Shown: positions 8,891 to 18,916 of the stretch, in pieces
Layout of the letters: every line of letters starts with the position of its first letter
Numbering within the stretch: position 1 is the stretch's first letter
Assembly: GCF_947495995.1 (NCBI RefSeq)
Contig: NZ_CANMAX010000011.1
Coordinates: 1-64,000, forward strand
Source: an uncultured Tenacibaculum sp.
GTDB taxonomy: Bacteria > Bacteroidota > Bacteroidia > Flavobacteriales > Flavobacteriaceae
Length of the DNA: 64,000 nt
Direction of reading: 5' to 3'
The notes under the pieces: generated by a model
Database searches by the model: none
Told to the model about the DNA's origin: nothing
Seen by the model: only the letters and a program-made list of their open reading frames with translations
Program-made: the position numbers and the translations under genes

Positions 8891-10024
8891 TTAAATAAAT
8901 GAAGTACACATTCTAACAATATGATATGGTGATTTCCACATGGCAACTTTGGGTACAACTATTGTTTTTTTATCTGCTGATAATTTCTCGTGCCATTCCC
9001 CATTTTCGTTATCAATAAAATATTGCTTGGTAAAATTAAATAACTTATTTCGATATGTAAGATATTTTTCTTCTTTTGTAAACTCTAATAGTTTTTGAAA
9101 AGCAATAATAGTTTCAGTTTGCATCCACCATTGAAATTCTTTGGTAAAATCTTTACTTTTTACATTCTGAAACATATACAAACCTCCAAATTTATCAATT
9201 AATTTCATTGAAAGTTGACAATAATTTTCAAGTTTAGAAATTAACTTTTCTTGATATTCATGCTCATCAACCAACTTCGAGAAATCTAACAACATAGAAG
9301 GAACTTCAGCATTATGACCAATTGAAATATTATCAGTCTTTGATTTCCAATTTTTATCAAAATCCAATTCACAAAACTCGTTTTGATGTAGGAATTTACT
9401 GATTAAAATTTCAAATAAATTCTGAATTCGGTCTTTAAGTTGATCTGTTTTATAAAATTGATAAAGATTAGTATATGCTTCTAAAAGATGTAAATGTGTA
9501 CCTAAACTTTTGCTTTCAAAATCAATAGGATTTAATTCACGAGTAAGTTCATTATAATAAAAATTAGATTCTTTATTATAAAAATTGTCCTCAATACAAA
9601 GAAACAATTGAACACACTTATTCTTTATTTTTTCTTCTTTAGTAACCAAATAATATTCTGACAATCCAAGTAAAGTATAAGCTTGAGCTATAGCCTTTTT
9701 TTCAGTATGAATAACATTTCCTTGGTAATCTAATTCCCAAAAAACTCCATTATATTTTTCATCAAAAAAATACTGATCTACATACGCATAACTTCTTTCT
9801 AAAACATCTGAAAAATCATTACTTTTTGTATGATTTGCAACTTTTGCAAAAGACCATAATAAACGAGCATTTAAAATGATTCCTTTATTACTATTAGCTA
9901 TAGGATTTCCATAAAAATCAAGTTTTCCATAAAAACCTCCATAATTAAAATCGACAGTTTTTTCGGACCAAAAATTCATGACTTCTGAAAGTACAGCAAT
10001 CATTTCTTCTCTTAAAGAATGCAT
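8891..10024 (-). CDS. AGE-family epimerase, likely cellobiose/mannobiose 2-epimerase
   Basis: A 377-residue (alpha/alpha)6-barrel protein without a signal peptide, so cytoplasmic. The N-terminal signature KGIILNARLLWSFAKV and repeated His-containing loops (GTHLHLLEAYTNLY, IGHNAEVPSMLLDF, WWMQTETIIAF) match cellobiose 2-epimerase more than N-acylglucosamine 2-epimerase. Such enzymes epimerise the reducing-end glucose of a beta-1,4 disaccharide to mannose, or the reverse. It lies 13 bp downstream of a GPH symporter, suggesting import of a disaccharide followed by epimerisation. Substrate choice cannot be read from sequence alone. Confidence 0.82.
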   Translation of the reverse strand: MHSLREEMIAVLSEVMNFWSEKTVDFNYGGFYGKLDFYGNPIANSNKGIILNARLLWSFAKVANHTKSNDFSDVLERSYAYVDQYFFDEKYNGVFWELDYQGNVIHTEKKAIAQAYTLLGLSEYYLVTKEEKIKNKCVQLFLCIEDNFYNKESNFYYNELTRELNPIDFESKSLGTHLHLLEAYTNLYQFYKTDQLKDRIQNLFEILISKFLHQNEFCELDFDKNWKSKTDNISIGHNAEVPSMLLDFSKLVDEHEYQEKLISKLENYCQLSMKLIDKFGGLYMFQNVKSKDFTKEFQWWMQTETIIAFQKLLEFTKEEKYLTYRNKLFNFTKQYFIDNENGEWHEKLSADKKTIVVPKVAMWKSPYHIVRMCTSFI

Positions 10025-10037
10025 TATTTACGTAAGA

Positions 10038-11432
10038 TTATTCGTTAGCTTCTGCTCTTTGAATTTTTAACTCTTCTTCGATTTCTTTCATTCTTTTTTG
10101 AGTTAATGGATAAGCTAATAATGCCACAACACCTAACAACACAAATACCGCCGGAACAATACTCATGTTTAATTTAATTCCTTGTAACATTTCTGCTGTT
10201 TTAACAGCTGCTTGTCCGTCGTAATTGTATAAATTCAGAACTGCTAAAGTGATAGCTCCAGCTACACCTCCACCGAATTTCATTGCGAAAGTTCCTGCTG
10301 AAAAAATTAATCCTGTAGCTCTTCTTCCGTTTTTCAATTCAGAATAATCAGCTGCGTCACCTAACATTGCAAAGAATAAAATAGGCATTAAACCTGCTCC
10401 GAATTCTGAGATAATTCCTAAAGTAAAAATTGATCCGATTTGATTTGCTTCTAACCAATACATTGCAGCAACAGAAGCTGCAGAAAATAAAATACTAAAA
10501 ATGAATAATTTTACTTTTCCAAAAAACTTAGTTAAAGCTGGTGCAAAAAATGTAGAAATCATTGAAATAACTAACAGTGATAATAAATATAAACCTGCTA
10601 ATCCGTTTTTACCACCCCAACTCGTTAAACTTCCGAAGAAATTATTTTCATCATTCACATAATGTGTAAAGTAGAACATTATTGAACTTTGCTTAATAAT
10701 GTTGTATGTAACAAATACAAAACCAATAAATAATAAAATCAACCACGGTTTATTACTTGCTAAATCTTTATAATCTTTTGATAAATCGCCAGTTTCAACA
10801 GATTTTACACGCTCTCTTGTGGTATAAAAAGTGATAAAAGAAAAACAAACTAAAACAAATGCCAACACATACATAGTGTATTGATAGCCTGCATTTTTAT
10901 CTCCATTTCCTAAAAAATCAACTAAAGTAATTACACCAATAGTAGCAATTACACCTCCTAAATATGCTCCAAAGAAGCGAAAAGAAGACAATACTGTTCT
11001 TTCTTTCTGGCTAGTCGTCATTACTCCCATCAAAGCAGAATATGGAACATTATTCGCCGTATATGCGAGAATATAAAATATAGACGTTGCATACGCCCAG
11101 AAAATTTTCCCTCCCAAACTTAAATCGGGAGTTGTAAATCGTAATACTAAAGCTACACCTAACGGTAAAGCTGTCCAAAGTAACCATGGTCTGAATTTTC
11201 CCCATTTTGTTCGGGTTCTATCAGCAATATTCCCCATGATTAAATCTGTTGCTCCATCTCCTAAGCGAACTACCAATAATAACGTTGCTACAGCTGCTGT
11301 TCCTAATCCGAAAACATCGGTATAAAAAATTGGTAAAAAAGGCCCCATTGTCCTCCATGCAATATTAGCTGCTGTATCTCCTAAGGCATAGCCTATTTTT
11401 TCTTTTAATGATAGTTTACTTAATTCTGACAT
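10038..11432 (-). CDS. GPH-family sugar:cation symporter
   Basis: A 464-residue membrane protein with about 12 transmembrane helices. The segment GDGATDLIMGNIADRTRTKW followed by GKFRPW is the loop 2-3 signature of glycoside-pentoside-hexuronide symporters (MelB/LacS group). The hydrophilic tail (KRMKEIEEELKIQRAEA) is cytoplasmic. It sits between the LacI regulator (5 bp upstream) and the epimerase. It probably imports a mono- or disaccharide released by the PUL glycosidases; the substrate is inferred from context only. Confidence 0.9.
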   Translation of the reverse strand: MSELSKLSLKEKIGYALGDTAANIAWRTMGPFLPIFYTDVFGLGTAAVATLLLVVRLGDGATDLIMGNIADRTRTKWGKFRPWLLWTALPLGVALVLRFTTPDLSLGGKIFWAYATSIFYILAYTANNVPYSALMGVMTTSQKERTVLSSFRFFGAYLGGVIATIGVITLVDFLGNGDKNAGYQYTMYVLAFVLVCFSFITFYTTRERVKSVETGDLSKDYKDLASNKPWLILLFIGFVFVTYNIIKQSSIMFYFTHYVNDENNFFGSLTSWGGKNGLAGLYLLSLLVISMISTFFAPALTKFFGKVKLFIFSILFSAASVAAMYWLEANQIGSIFTLGIISEFGAGLMPILFFAMLGDAADYSELKNGRRATGLIFSAGTFAMKFGGGVAGAITLAVLNLYNYDGQAAVKTAEMLQGIKLNMSIVPAVFVLLGVVALLAYPLTQKRMKEIEEELKIQRAEANE

Positions 11433-11437
11433 ATACT

Positions 11438-12454
11438 TTATTTGTATTTGGTTGTTTCTCTATGTATTAAACTGGTATCGATAACTAAAGTTTTGTTTTC
11501 TGATACGTCTTTTTTTTCTATTCTGTCTATTAATAATTGTAAAGCTCTTTTTCCAATTTCCTCGGTATGCTGGCTTATCGTTGTTAATTTTGGGTTGGTA
11601 AAAACCACCACATTCTTTCCTGAAAAACCTATGATAGAAAGTTCAGAAGGCATTGAAATGTTGAATTTCCTAGCAATATTTAATGCAACTACACCTAACA
11701 CATTATCGATTGCAATTATTGCATCGATATCTTTATGTGTTGACATGATTTTTTCAATACTATCATCGACATTAGCATCGTTGGTAACTTCAAAAATTAT
11801 TGGTGAGTTTTTATATGAAGTAGATTCTTCAATTGCTTTTTTATAACCGTCTACTCTTAACTTTCCAACATTTAATCCGGTTAAAGAATCTAAGAGTATA
11901 ATCTTTTTTCTTCCTTCAGAAATTAAATAATTCGTTGCTTCGTAAACAGCTTTTAAATCATCTATAATCACTTTATCACAATCGATAGATTTTATAAAAC
12001 GATCGAACATTACCACAGGTAATCGATTGTATAACATTAATTCTTCTAAATGTTCTACTTCACCTGAAGTTTGCGTTTCTTCTGCCACAGAAATTAAAAA
12101 TCCATCTACACTTCCATCAGTTAAAAGCTCGATACTCTTTTTTTCTTTATCAATAGATTCATTTGAAATACATGTAATAATGCTGTAATCGTGCTTCGAA
12201 GCTTCTTGCTCTATACTATGCAGTGATCTCGCAAAAAATGGATTTAAAATATTAGGTAAAACAACACCAATAGTTCTTGTTTTACTTTTCTTTAGACTTA
12301 GCGCAGCTTTGTTTGGCTTGTAATTATATTTTTTTGCTAACTCTTTAACTTTAGCAATGGTATCTTCACTGATTTCGTAACTGTTATTTAATGCTTTAGA
12401 AACAGTAGAAATCGATACATTTAATTCTTTGGCTAAATCTTTTAGTGTAATCAT
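11438..12454 (-). CDS. LacI-family transcriptional regulator
   Basis: A 338-residue regulator. Residues 1-50 carry the LacI helix-turn-helix (ITLKDLAKELNVSISTVSKALNN) and hinge (KYNYKPNKAALSLKKSK); residues 60-338 form the periplasmic-binding-like ligand domain (TIGVVLPNILNPFFA, VVMFDRF, IIGFSG). It is only 3 bp downstream of gntP and 5 bp upstream of the symporter, so it is co-transcribed with the genes it probably controls. By position the effector may be gluconate, 6-phosphogluconate or the imported sugar, as with GntR-type LacI proteins; this is inference. Confidence 0.92.
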   Translation of the reverse strand: MITLKDLAKELNVSISTVSKALNNSYEISEDTIAKVKELAKKYNYKPNKAALSLKKSKTRTIGVVLPNILNPFFARSLHSIEQEASKHDYSIITCISNESIDKEKKSIELLTDGSVDGFLISVAEETQTSGEVEHLEELMLYNRLPVVMFDRFIKSIDCDKVIIDDLKAVYEATNYLISEGRKKIILLDSLTGLNVGKLRVDGYKKAIEESTSYKNSPIIFEVTNDANVDDSIEKIMSTHKDIDAIIAIDNVLGVVALNIARKFNISMPSELSIIGFSGKNVVVFTNPKLTTISQHTEEIGKRALQLLIDRIEKKDVSENKTLVIDTSLIHRETTKYK

Positions 12455-12457
12455 GGC

Positions 12458-13804
12458 TTAAACGAGTAATGATAAAATGGTTATTATAGTAAAACTTGTT
12501 AAAGCTAATATAGTTGTCATTACCGTCCAACTTTTAAACGTTTGTTTTTCTGTTAAACCTAAATATTTTCCAACGAGCCAAAATCCACTATCGTTAACAT
12601 GAGACATTATTGATGCGCCAGAAGCAACTGCGATTACCAATAATGCTTTACTAGGTTCACTTAAATCTGCTCCAGTTAACAAAGGAGCCGTAACTCCTGC
12701 TGCTGTAATCATTGCAACAGTTGCTGAACCTTGAAGAATACGAACTAAAACTGCTATAAAGAATCCGAAGAATAAAACTCCGATTCCGATAGTTGAGAAA
12801 TAATTTGCTAACATTTCTCCTGTTCCTGTATTCACTAACATTTGTTTAAAAACACCACCCGCTCCTGTTAACAGAATAATTAATCCAGCTGGAGCCATTG
12901 AATTTGTTGCAATTTTCAATAATTCATCTTTTGACAATCCTCTTTTTATTCCCAATAAATACCAAGCGATTAAATTCGCTATGATTAATGCGATAAACGG
13001 ATTACCAATCATTCCTATCCAATCTTTCACATTTTGGGAAACTAAATCTTCACCTATTAACGGACTGTTTAATAATGTATTTGCAACAATTAAAACTATT
13101 GGAATTCCAATAATCATAATAATTAATCGTACCGCTGGATAATTCTGAATTTCAGTTGTATCGGAAGATAATTTTGGTGCTTCAATATGAATTTTATTAG
13201 CAATATAATTTGCAAATATTGGTCCGCATACCACAGCTGTTGGAACTCCAACAATAAAACCAAAGAGAATTACCCAACCTAAATCTGCTTTTAAAATATC
13301 GGAAACCGCAACTGGACCTGGCGTTGGCGGAATAAATGAATGTGTAATTGCTAAACCAGCTAATAAAGGAATTGCATACAATAACAATGACTTTTTTGTT
13401 CTTCGCTGTAATGAGTATACTAACGGAATTAAAATGATAAACGCTACATCAAAAAACACTGGTATTGCAACTAAGAATCCTGTTAACATTAATGCCCAAG
13501 ATGCTCTTTTATCTCCAAATTTGGATAACAAATAATTCGCTAAGGCTTCTGCCCCACCAGATTGTTCTAGAATGGAACCAAAAATTGCTCCTAACCCAAC
13601 AACTAAAGCTACAAAACCTAATGTTCCTCCCATACCTTGTTGCATGGTTGTAATAATTTCTTTTGGAGGCATTCCTGAAAAAACCCCAACAAAAACACTG
13701 GCTATAAGTAACGATATAAATGCCTGAATTTTAAAACGTAAAATTAAAATCAGTAAAATAGCTACTCCGCCTAAAACTGCAAGAACTAAATTAAAATCTA
13801 ACAT
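12458..13804 (-). CDS. gntP: GntP-family gluconate permease
   Basis: A 448-residue membrane protein with about 12-14 helices and GntP-family features (GFVALVVGLGAIFG, SFIPPTPGPVAV, LQGSATVAMITAAGV, HVNDSGFWLVGKYLGL). I use the ATG at 13804, 2 bp after the stop of the fused kinase/dehydrogenase gene; a frame extension to a TTG at 13816 would overlap that gene and is less likely. It would import gluconate produced in the periplasm by the gluconolactonase encoded upstream and hand it to the fused GntK-Gnd enzyme. Confidence 0.92.
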   Translation of the reverse strand: MLDFNLVLAVLGGVAILLILILRFKIQAFISLLIASVFVGVFSGMPPKEIITTMQQGMGGTLGFVALVVGLGAIFGSILEQSGGAEALANYLLSKFGDKRASWALMLTGFLVAIPVFFDVAFIILIPLVYSLQRRTKKSLLLYAIPLLAGLAITHSFIPPTPGPVAVSDILKADLGWVILFGFIVGVPTAVVCGPIFANYIANKIHIEAPKLSSDTTEIQNYPAVRLIIMIIGIPIVLIVANTLLNSPLIGEDLVSQNVKDWIGMIGNPFIALIIANLIAWYLLGIKRGLSKDELLKIATNSMAPAGLIILLTGAGGVFKQMLVNTGTGEMLANYFSTIGIGVLFFGFFIAVLVRILQGSATVAMITAAGVTAPLLTGADLSEPSKALLVIAVASGASIMSHVNDSGFWLVGKYLGLTEKQTFKSWTVMTTILALTSFTIITILSLLV

Positions 13805-13806
13805 AT

Positions 13807-15678
13807 CTAGCTCCAATTATGATGAAATGTTTCTTCTCCTTCTATATCAATTCTTTGATATCTATGCGCTCCAAAGAAATCTCGTTGTGCCTGAATGACA
13901 TTTGCTGAAGACTTTTCTGTTGTCATAGCTACCCAAAAATTATACGACTCGAATAAACAAGGAACATGAATTCTATTTAATAACGCATAATTTAAAACAG
14001 AAGCAATACTCGATTCGTTTTTGAACAATTCTAAGATTGTTTTTTCATCATCGAAAAGTGTGGCTACTTCTTTTAAAATCTTACTATATTCTTTTATTTT
14101 TTCAGATTTAATAATGCATCCACTAGACCAAACTCTACAGATTTCAGCTAAGTCTAAATTCCAATTGTGTTCTTTAGAAGCTTCTTGTAATAACTGAAAA
14201 CCTTGATGTAAGTTTATAGTTCTTGCAAAATCGTATGCTTCTTCCAATTGTTTAAGATCAACTGGTTCTTTTGGAGTTAGATCTTGTTTATAAGCTGATA
14301 ATCGTTTACGCTCATCTTTAAAAGAAGACGTATAACGTGCATGAACTGCGGCTGTTTTTACTGTTGTTGGAATTCCTAATTGTAATGATACAATACTAGA
14401 CCACGATCCTGTTCCTTTGTTTCCTGCTCTATCTAAAATGGTATCTAAAACATAGGTTCCATTCTCTTGTTCTTCTAGAATTTTTGTTGTGATTTCTAAT
14501 AAATAACTCGAATGTTTTCCTGAATTCCATTGTTTTAAAAGTGAGGCTATTTCTTCATAACTCATAGTTTTAGATAAAATCGCATACACCTCAGCCAAAA
14601 GTTGCATGTCTCCATACTCTATTCCGTTATGGACCATTTTTACGAAATGACCTGCTCCATCTAGACCTATATAATTGCAACATGCTTGTCCGTCTTCATC
14701 TTTAGCGGCTATTGCTTCTAAAAATTTAGCAACTTTATCGTAACTCGATTTATTTCCTCCAGGCATTAAAGACGGACCTTTTAAAGCTCCTTCTTCTCCA
14801 CCAGAAACACCTAAACCAATAAATTCTATATTTTTTTTCTGAAGATTATCACTTCTCTTTTTTGTATTTTCATAATGAGAATTTCCTCCATCAATTAAAA
14901 TATCACCTTCATCTAAAAAAGGCACAATACTATCAATAACAGCATCTGTAACTTTTCCTGCTTTAATCATCATTAAAATCTTACGAGGCTTTTCTATAGA
15001 ATCCACAAAATCTTTTAATACTGTAAATCCTAAAACTTTGTCATAAGAATTGGCATCTACAAAAGCTTCGACTATTCCTTCTTCTCCCTGAGTTTCTCTA
15101 TTATATACTGACAATGAAAAACCATTGTTTAAGATATTTTTTGCTAGACTTTTCCCCATTACACCTAAGCCTAGTACACCAAAAGATGATTTATCCATAA
15201 CTTTTGTTATTGTTTTTATAATTTCTGAAGGATCTTTATCTATATCGATATGAGTTCCGTAAGAAGGAACTTCCAAACAGTCAAACTGAGATTTTAGCAT
15301 TGCTGATCCCATAAAATGTCCGGATCTTTCTTCCATTCTATTCTTTATCAATTCGTATGTTCCATTTAAAATACACCAATGAATATTGGTTATATTTTTA
15401 GCAAGAATTTGTCGGTACGATTCTTTTAATGCAGAACAACCTAAGATTACTCCTTGATTTCCTTCAGCTTTGATTAATTCTTGATTTAAAATTTCGAGCC
15501 ATGGTTTCCTATCTTGATCATTTAAAGGAATTCCATTGCTCATTTTTTCAACATTTGACTTCGGATGAAAATCATCTGCATCTATAAAAGGAATAGCGAT
15601 TTCTTCAGAAAGTAATTTTCCAATAGTAGATTTTCCACTACCACTTACTCCCATTAAGATGATAATTTTACTACTCAT
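13807..15678 (-). CDS. Gluconokinase / 6-phosphogluconate dehydrogenase fusion
   Basis: A single 623-residue frame with two whole enzymes. Residues 1-165 are a GntK-type gluconokinase with P-loop GVSGSGKST and DADDFHPKSN. From about residue 168 a complete decarboxylating 6-phosphogluconate dehydrogenase follows: NADP site GLGVMGKSLAKN, IDGGNSHYENT, GVSGGEEGALKGPSLMPGG, and the catalytic KMVHNGIEYGDM. Together they convert gluconate to 6-phosphogluconate and then ribulose 5-phosphate with CO2 and NADPH. The junction KVMDKSSFGVLG is short, with an internal Met that could in principle start the second part alone. It overlaps the GH3 gene upstream by 8 bp and adjoins gntP downstream. Confidence 0.93.
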   Translation of the reverse strand: MSSKIIILMGVSGSGKSTIGKLLSEEIAIPFIDADDFHPKSNVEKMSNGIPLNDQDRKPWLEILNQELIKAEGNQGVILGCSALKESYRQILAKNITNIHWCILNGTYELIKNRMEERSGHFMGSAMLKSQFDCLEVPSYGTHIDIDKDPSEIIKTITKVMDKSSFGVLGLGVMGKSLAKNILNNGFSLSVYNRETQGEEGIVEAFVDANSYDKVLGFTVLKDFVDSIEKPRKILMMIKAGKVTDAVIDSIVPFLDEGDILIDGGNSHYENTKKRSDNLQKKNIEFIGLGVSGGEEGALKGPSLMPGGNKSSYDKVAKFLEAIAAKDEDGQACCNYIGLDGAGHFVKMVHNGIEYGDMQLLAEVYAILSKTMSYEEIASLLKQWNSGKHSSYLLEITTKILEEQENGTYVLDTILDRAGNKGTGSWSSIVSLQLGIPTTVKTAAVHARYTSSFKDERKRLSAYKQDLTPKEPVDLKQLEEAYDFARTINLHQGFQLLQEASKEHNWNLDLAEICRVWSSGCIIKSEKIKEYSKILKEVATLFDDEKTILELFKNESSIASVLNYALLNRIHVPCLFESYNFWVAMTTEKSSANVIQAQRDFFGAHRYQRIDIEGEETFHHNWS

Positions 15679-17926
15679 AAACGAAACTACCTTTTAATCC
15701 TTCTGCAGAATTTTTTCCGATCCAAACATTAAAGTCTCCTTTTTCTACTCCGTAAATAAGTTCACTGTTGTAATATTTTAAATCTTTCACACCAATTGAA
15801 AAACTTACTTTTTGCTCTTCTCCTTGCTTTAAACTTACTCTCTTAAATCCTTTTAATTCTTTTACAGGTCTAGTAATACTTCCTACAACATCTTGTACAT
15901 AAAACTGTACTAATTCTTCACCATCTCTTTTACCTGTATTCTTCAAAATAACTTCAACAGTTATTTCATTTGTATCAGTTAATTTATTCGTTGATAATTT
16001 TAAATTACTGTACTCAAAAGAAGTGTAACTTAAACCATATCCAAAAGGAAAGTGAGGTGTATAACCCGCATCTAAATAATGAGAAGTATTACCTAAAGAA
16101 CTCTGCCAAGCTCCTACAGGAATATCATTCATTTGCACAAATTTCTCTGGAATTACAGGTCTTCCTGTATTTTTATGATTGTAGAATAATGGTAATTGAC
16201 CTGCTACCTTTGGCCATGTAACTGGTAAACGCCCTTGTGGCTCTTTTACACCAAACAGCATGTCGTGAATAGCAGGTCCTCCCATAGTCCCAGGATGCCA
16301 AGCCATTAAAACAGCATCGACATCGTTAATAATATTTGTTAATGTAATTGGTCTACCTGCCATGATAACCAACACAATTGGTTTTCCTGTTTTTGCTAAT
16401 TCTTTAATTAATTTTTCTTGCGCTCCTGGCAAATCTATATTCGCTCTACTATGCGCTTCACCAGAAAGAATTGCTTCTTCTCCACCAATAAAAACAATAA
16501 CATCTGATTTCTTTCCTGCTGCAATTGCCTTTTGAAAATCTTTTTCAGAGACATCTCTGCTGTACGATAATCCTTCTACGAAATTGTAGTTTACATTTGC
16601 TTTTTTGAAACTTGCTACTGGAGTTACCGTATGTGTTTTATCTCCATCGAAAGTCCAAGTTCCTAATTGTTCTCTTGGTTTATCAGCTAATGGTCCGATT
16701 ACGGCAATTTTAGTTCCTTTACTGAAAGGCAAAATATTTCCTTCATTCTTTAATAAAACAGAACTTTCAATTGCAGATTTTTTTGCCAATTCTAAATGTG
16801 ATTCAGCATATAAATTTCCAGTATGATTTTTATCTCTATTCGGATTTTCAAATAATCCCATTCTGAATTTAACTCGTAAAATTTCAGCTACTAAACTGTT
16901 GATTTGAATTTCATTTAATTTTCCTTCTTTTAGTAAATCTTTTACATGATTTTCATAGGATTTACTAGTCATTTCCATGTTTAATCCAGAAGTGATTCCT
17001 ATTTCAGCAGCATGTTTTTCATCTTTAGCAAATCCGTGAGGAATCATTTCAGTCACAGAATTCCAATCACTTACTACAAAACCATCAAATTTTAATTGCT
17101 TTCTTAAAATATCTTGCAATAACTTTTTATCACCAGAAGCTGGAATTCCGTTAGTTTCATTAAACGAAGTCATTACCGTTTGACTTCCTGCTTCAAAAGC
17201 TGCTTTAAAAGGTGGTAAATACACATTTTGCATTAACTCTTTATTAATGATTGCTGTGTTGTAATCTCGACCACCAATAGCTGCTCCGTAACCAATAAAA
17301 TGCTTTGCACAAGCAATCATGCTTGTAGAACTTTTTAAGTCTTCTCCTTGAAAACCTTTTATATATGCTGTTGATAATTTTGAAGCTAAAAACGGATCTT
17401 CACCTGGCGATTCTGCAATTCTTCCCCAACGGCTATCTCTAGCTATATCTAACATTGGAGCAAATGTCCATCGAATACCAGAAGATGAAGCTTCTACTGC
17501 AGCTACTCTTGAAGAAGCCTCTACAGTTTCTGGATTCCAAGACGCTGCCAATCCTAAAGGAATTGGAAAAATTGTTTTAAAACCATGAATAACATCTCTA
17601 GCAAAAATTAATGGAATTTTATTCGGACTTTCTTCTGTTGCAATTCGTTGTAATTCATCTACATAATCAGTATTCATTACATTTAAAAAAGCTCCTACTT
17701 TTCCATCTCTTACAGCTTGTTTCAATTCTTCTGGTAACGAACCTTTTACCCTACTTGATGTTCCTCTTAAATTTAATTGTCCAATTTTTTCTTCAATGGT
17801 CATTTTAGCCAATAAAGCTTGAACTTTCTCTTCAACAGGATTATTACTTGTATTTTTTGTTTCTTCATTTTTACATGAAACCAACACTAATGCTAGTGTA
17901 CATATAATTAATTTAGTAATTTTCAT
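15671..17926 (-). CDS. bglX: GH3 beta-glucosidase lipoprotein (BglX-like)
   Basis: A 751-residue protein with lipoprotein signal (LALVLVSCKNE), hence periplasmic or at the outer membrane. The GH3 N-terminal barrel has TIEEKIGQLN, RDVIHGFKTIFP and KHFIGYGA; the nucleophile Asp lies in VVSDWNSVTEM (about residue 290). The C-terminal domain (AWHPGTMGGPA, GYGLSYTSFEYS) is followed by a fibronectin III-like segment. It removes non-reducing terminal beta-glucose from oligosaccharides. It is 12 bp downstream of the gluconolactonase gene and resembles the second GH3 gene at 28139, but the two differ enough to suggest different linkages. Confidence 0.93.
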   Translation of the reverse strand: MKITKLIICTLALVLVSCKNEETKNTSNNPVEEKVQALLAKMTIEEKIGQLNLRGTSSRVKGSLPEELKQAVRDGKVGAFLNVMNTDYVDELQRIATEESPNKIPLIFARDVIHGFKTIFPIPLGLAASWNPETVEASSRVAAVEASSSGIRWTFAPMLDIARDSRWGRIAESPGEDPFLASKLSTAYIKGFQGEDLKSSTSMIACAKHFIGYGAAIGGRDYNTAIINKELMQNVYLPPFKAAFEAGSQTVMTSFNETNGIPASGDKKLLQDILRKQLKFDGFVVSDWNSVTEMIPHGFAKDEKHAAEIGITSGLNMEMTSKSYENHVKDLLKEGKLNEIQINSLVAEILRVKFRMGLFENPNRDKNHTGNLYAESHLELAKKSAIESSVLLKNEGNILPFSKGTKIAVIGPLADKPREQLGTWTFDGDKTHTVTPVASFKKANVNYNFVEGLSYSRDVSEKDFQKAIAAGKKSDVIVFIGGEEAILSGEAHSRANIDLPGAQEKLIKELAKTGKPIVLVIMAGRPITLTNIINDVDAVLMAWHPGTMGGPAIHDMLFGVKEPQGRLPVTWPKVAGQLPLFYNHKNTGRPVIPEKFVQMNDIPVGAWQSSLGNTSHYLDAGYTPHFPFGYGLSYTSFEYSNLKLSTNKLTDTNEITVEVILKNTGKRDGEELVQFYVQDVVGSITRPVKELKGFKRVSLKQGEEQKVSFSIGVKDLKYYNSELIYGVEKGDFNVWIGKNSAEGLKGSFVYE

Positions 17927-17938
17927 TTAAGTAGTCGT

Positions 17939-18916
17939 TTATTTTAATTCAGCAATTTGAATACTTGGTTTCTTAAAAAAGTTGCTTTTAACTCCTTTTT
18001 CTTTTAGTTTAATTTTGAACACCGAACCTGCTAAAGGAAATTGTTTTTTCTCTTCATCTGTCATATCTACAGAAGCTGTAGTTATGTATAGCTCATCAAA
18101 ATTATCACCTCCAAAAGCACATGAAGTTACGTTGTGTGCAGGCACTTGAATTTTCTTCTCTAAGGTTCCTGTTTTAGGATTGTATTTAGCCACAGCATTT
18201 CCATTCCACATACCAACCCATAACATATCTTGATCGTCAATAGCCATTCCATCAGGAAAACCATCTTTTGGATCGACAGTTACCACAACTCTTTCATTAG
18301 ATATTTTACTCGTAGTTTTATCATAGTCGAAAGCTCTAATAGTTCCTTTAGGCGTATCGATATAATACATTGTAGATTTATCTTTAGTCCAAACAATTCC
18401 GTTTGAAATTGTTATTCCTTCAAGCATTTTATCACTCTCTCCTTTTTCGTTTATTTTATATAAACTTGCATTAGGTTTATTCTGAGCTAAATGCATTGAA
18501 CCCACCCAAAAATCACCATTTGGATCACATTTCCCATCGTTAAAACGATTCTCTGTAATATCAGATTCAACATCAGATAACAACATTAATTCTTCTGTTA
18601 CTGTATCAACTATATAAACACCATCTTCTAAAGCGACTATGGCTTTATTCTCTTCTTCACTAGGCACAACAGTACCAATTCTACAGGGCAATGTTATTGT
18701 TTTATTTTTCTTCGTTTCTGGATGATACACATGTAGTTTTTTTCCTTCGATATCTATCCAATACAATTCGTTAGATTTATAATTCCATATTGCTCCTTCT
18801 CCTAAATCTGCATTAATTTGATATTCTAAAACTGCAACCTCAGCAGTTTTTTTATCTTCTTGTTTACAAGCTACCACACAAAAAGCTAAAAGTCCAATTA
18901 TAATATTTCTCATCAT
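17939..18916 (-). CDS. SMP-30/gluconolactonase lipoprotein
   Basis: A 325-residue protein with lipoprotein signal (LLAFCVVACKQE) and a six-bladed SMP-30 propeller. Expected divalent-metal ligands are visible: Glu in LGEGAIWN, Asn in ITENRFNDGKCD, Asn in ISNGIVW, and Asp in GFPDGMAIDD. It should hydrolyse aldonolactones such as glucono-1,5-lactone to gluconate in the periplasm. The GntP permease and GntK-Gnd fusion lie two to three genes downstream, giving a coherent oxidative route. No glucose dehydrogenase that would form the lactone is in the window. Confidence 0.9.
   Translation of the reverse strand: MMRNIIIGLLAFCVVACKQEDKKTAEVAVLEYQINADLGEGAIWNYKSNELYWIDIEGKKLHVYHPETKKNKTITLPCRIGTVVPSEEENKAIVALEDGVYIVDTVTEELMLLSDVESDITENRFNDGKCDPNGDFWVGSMHLAQNKPNASLYKINEKGESDKMLEGITISNGIVWTKDKSTMYYIDTPKGTIRAFDYDKTTSKISNERVVVTVDPKDGFPDGMAIDDQDMLWVGMWNGNAVAKYNPKTGTLEKKIQVPAHNVTSCAFGGDNFDELYITTASVDMTDEEKKQFPLAGSVFKIKLKEKGVKSNFFKKPSIQIAELK

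Noticed and set aside
12458..13816. TTG start giving a four-residue longer GntP
   Set aside because: The ATG at 13804 lies just after the upstream stop and gives the standard N-terminus; the TTG would overlap the previous gene.
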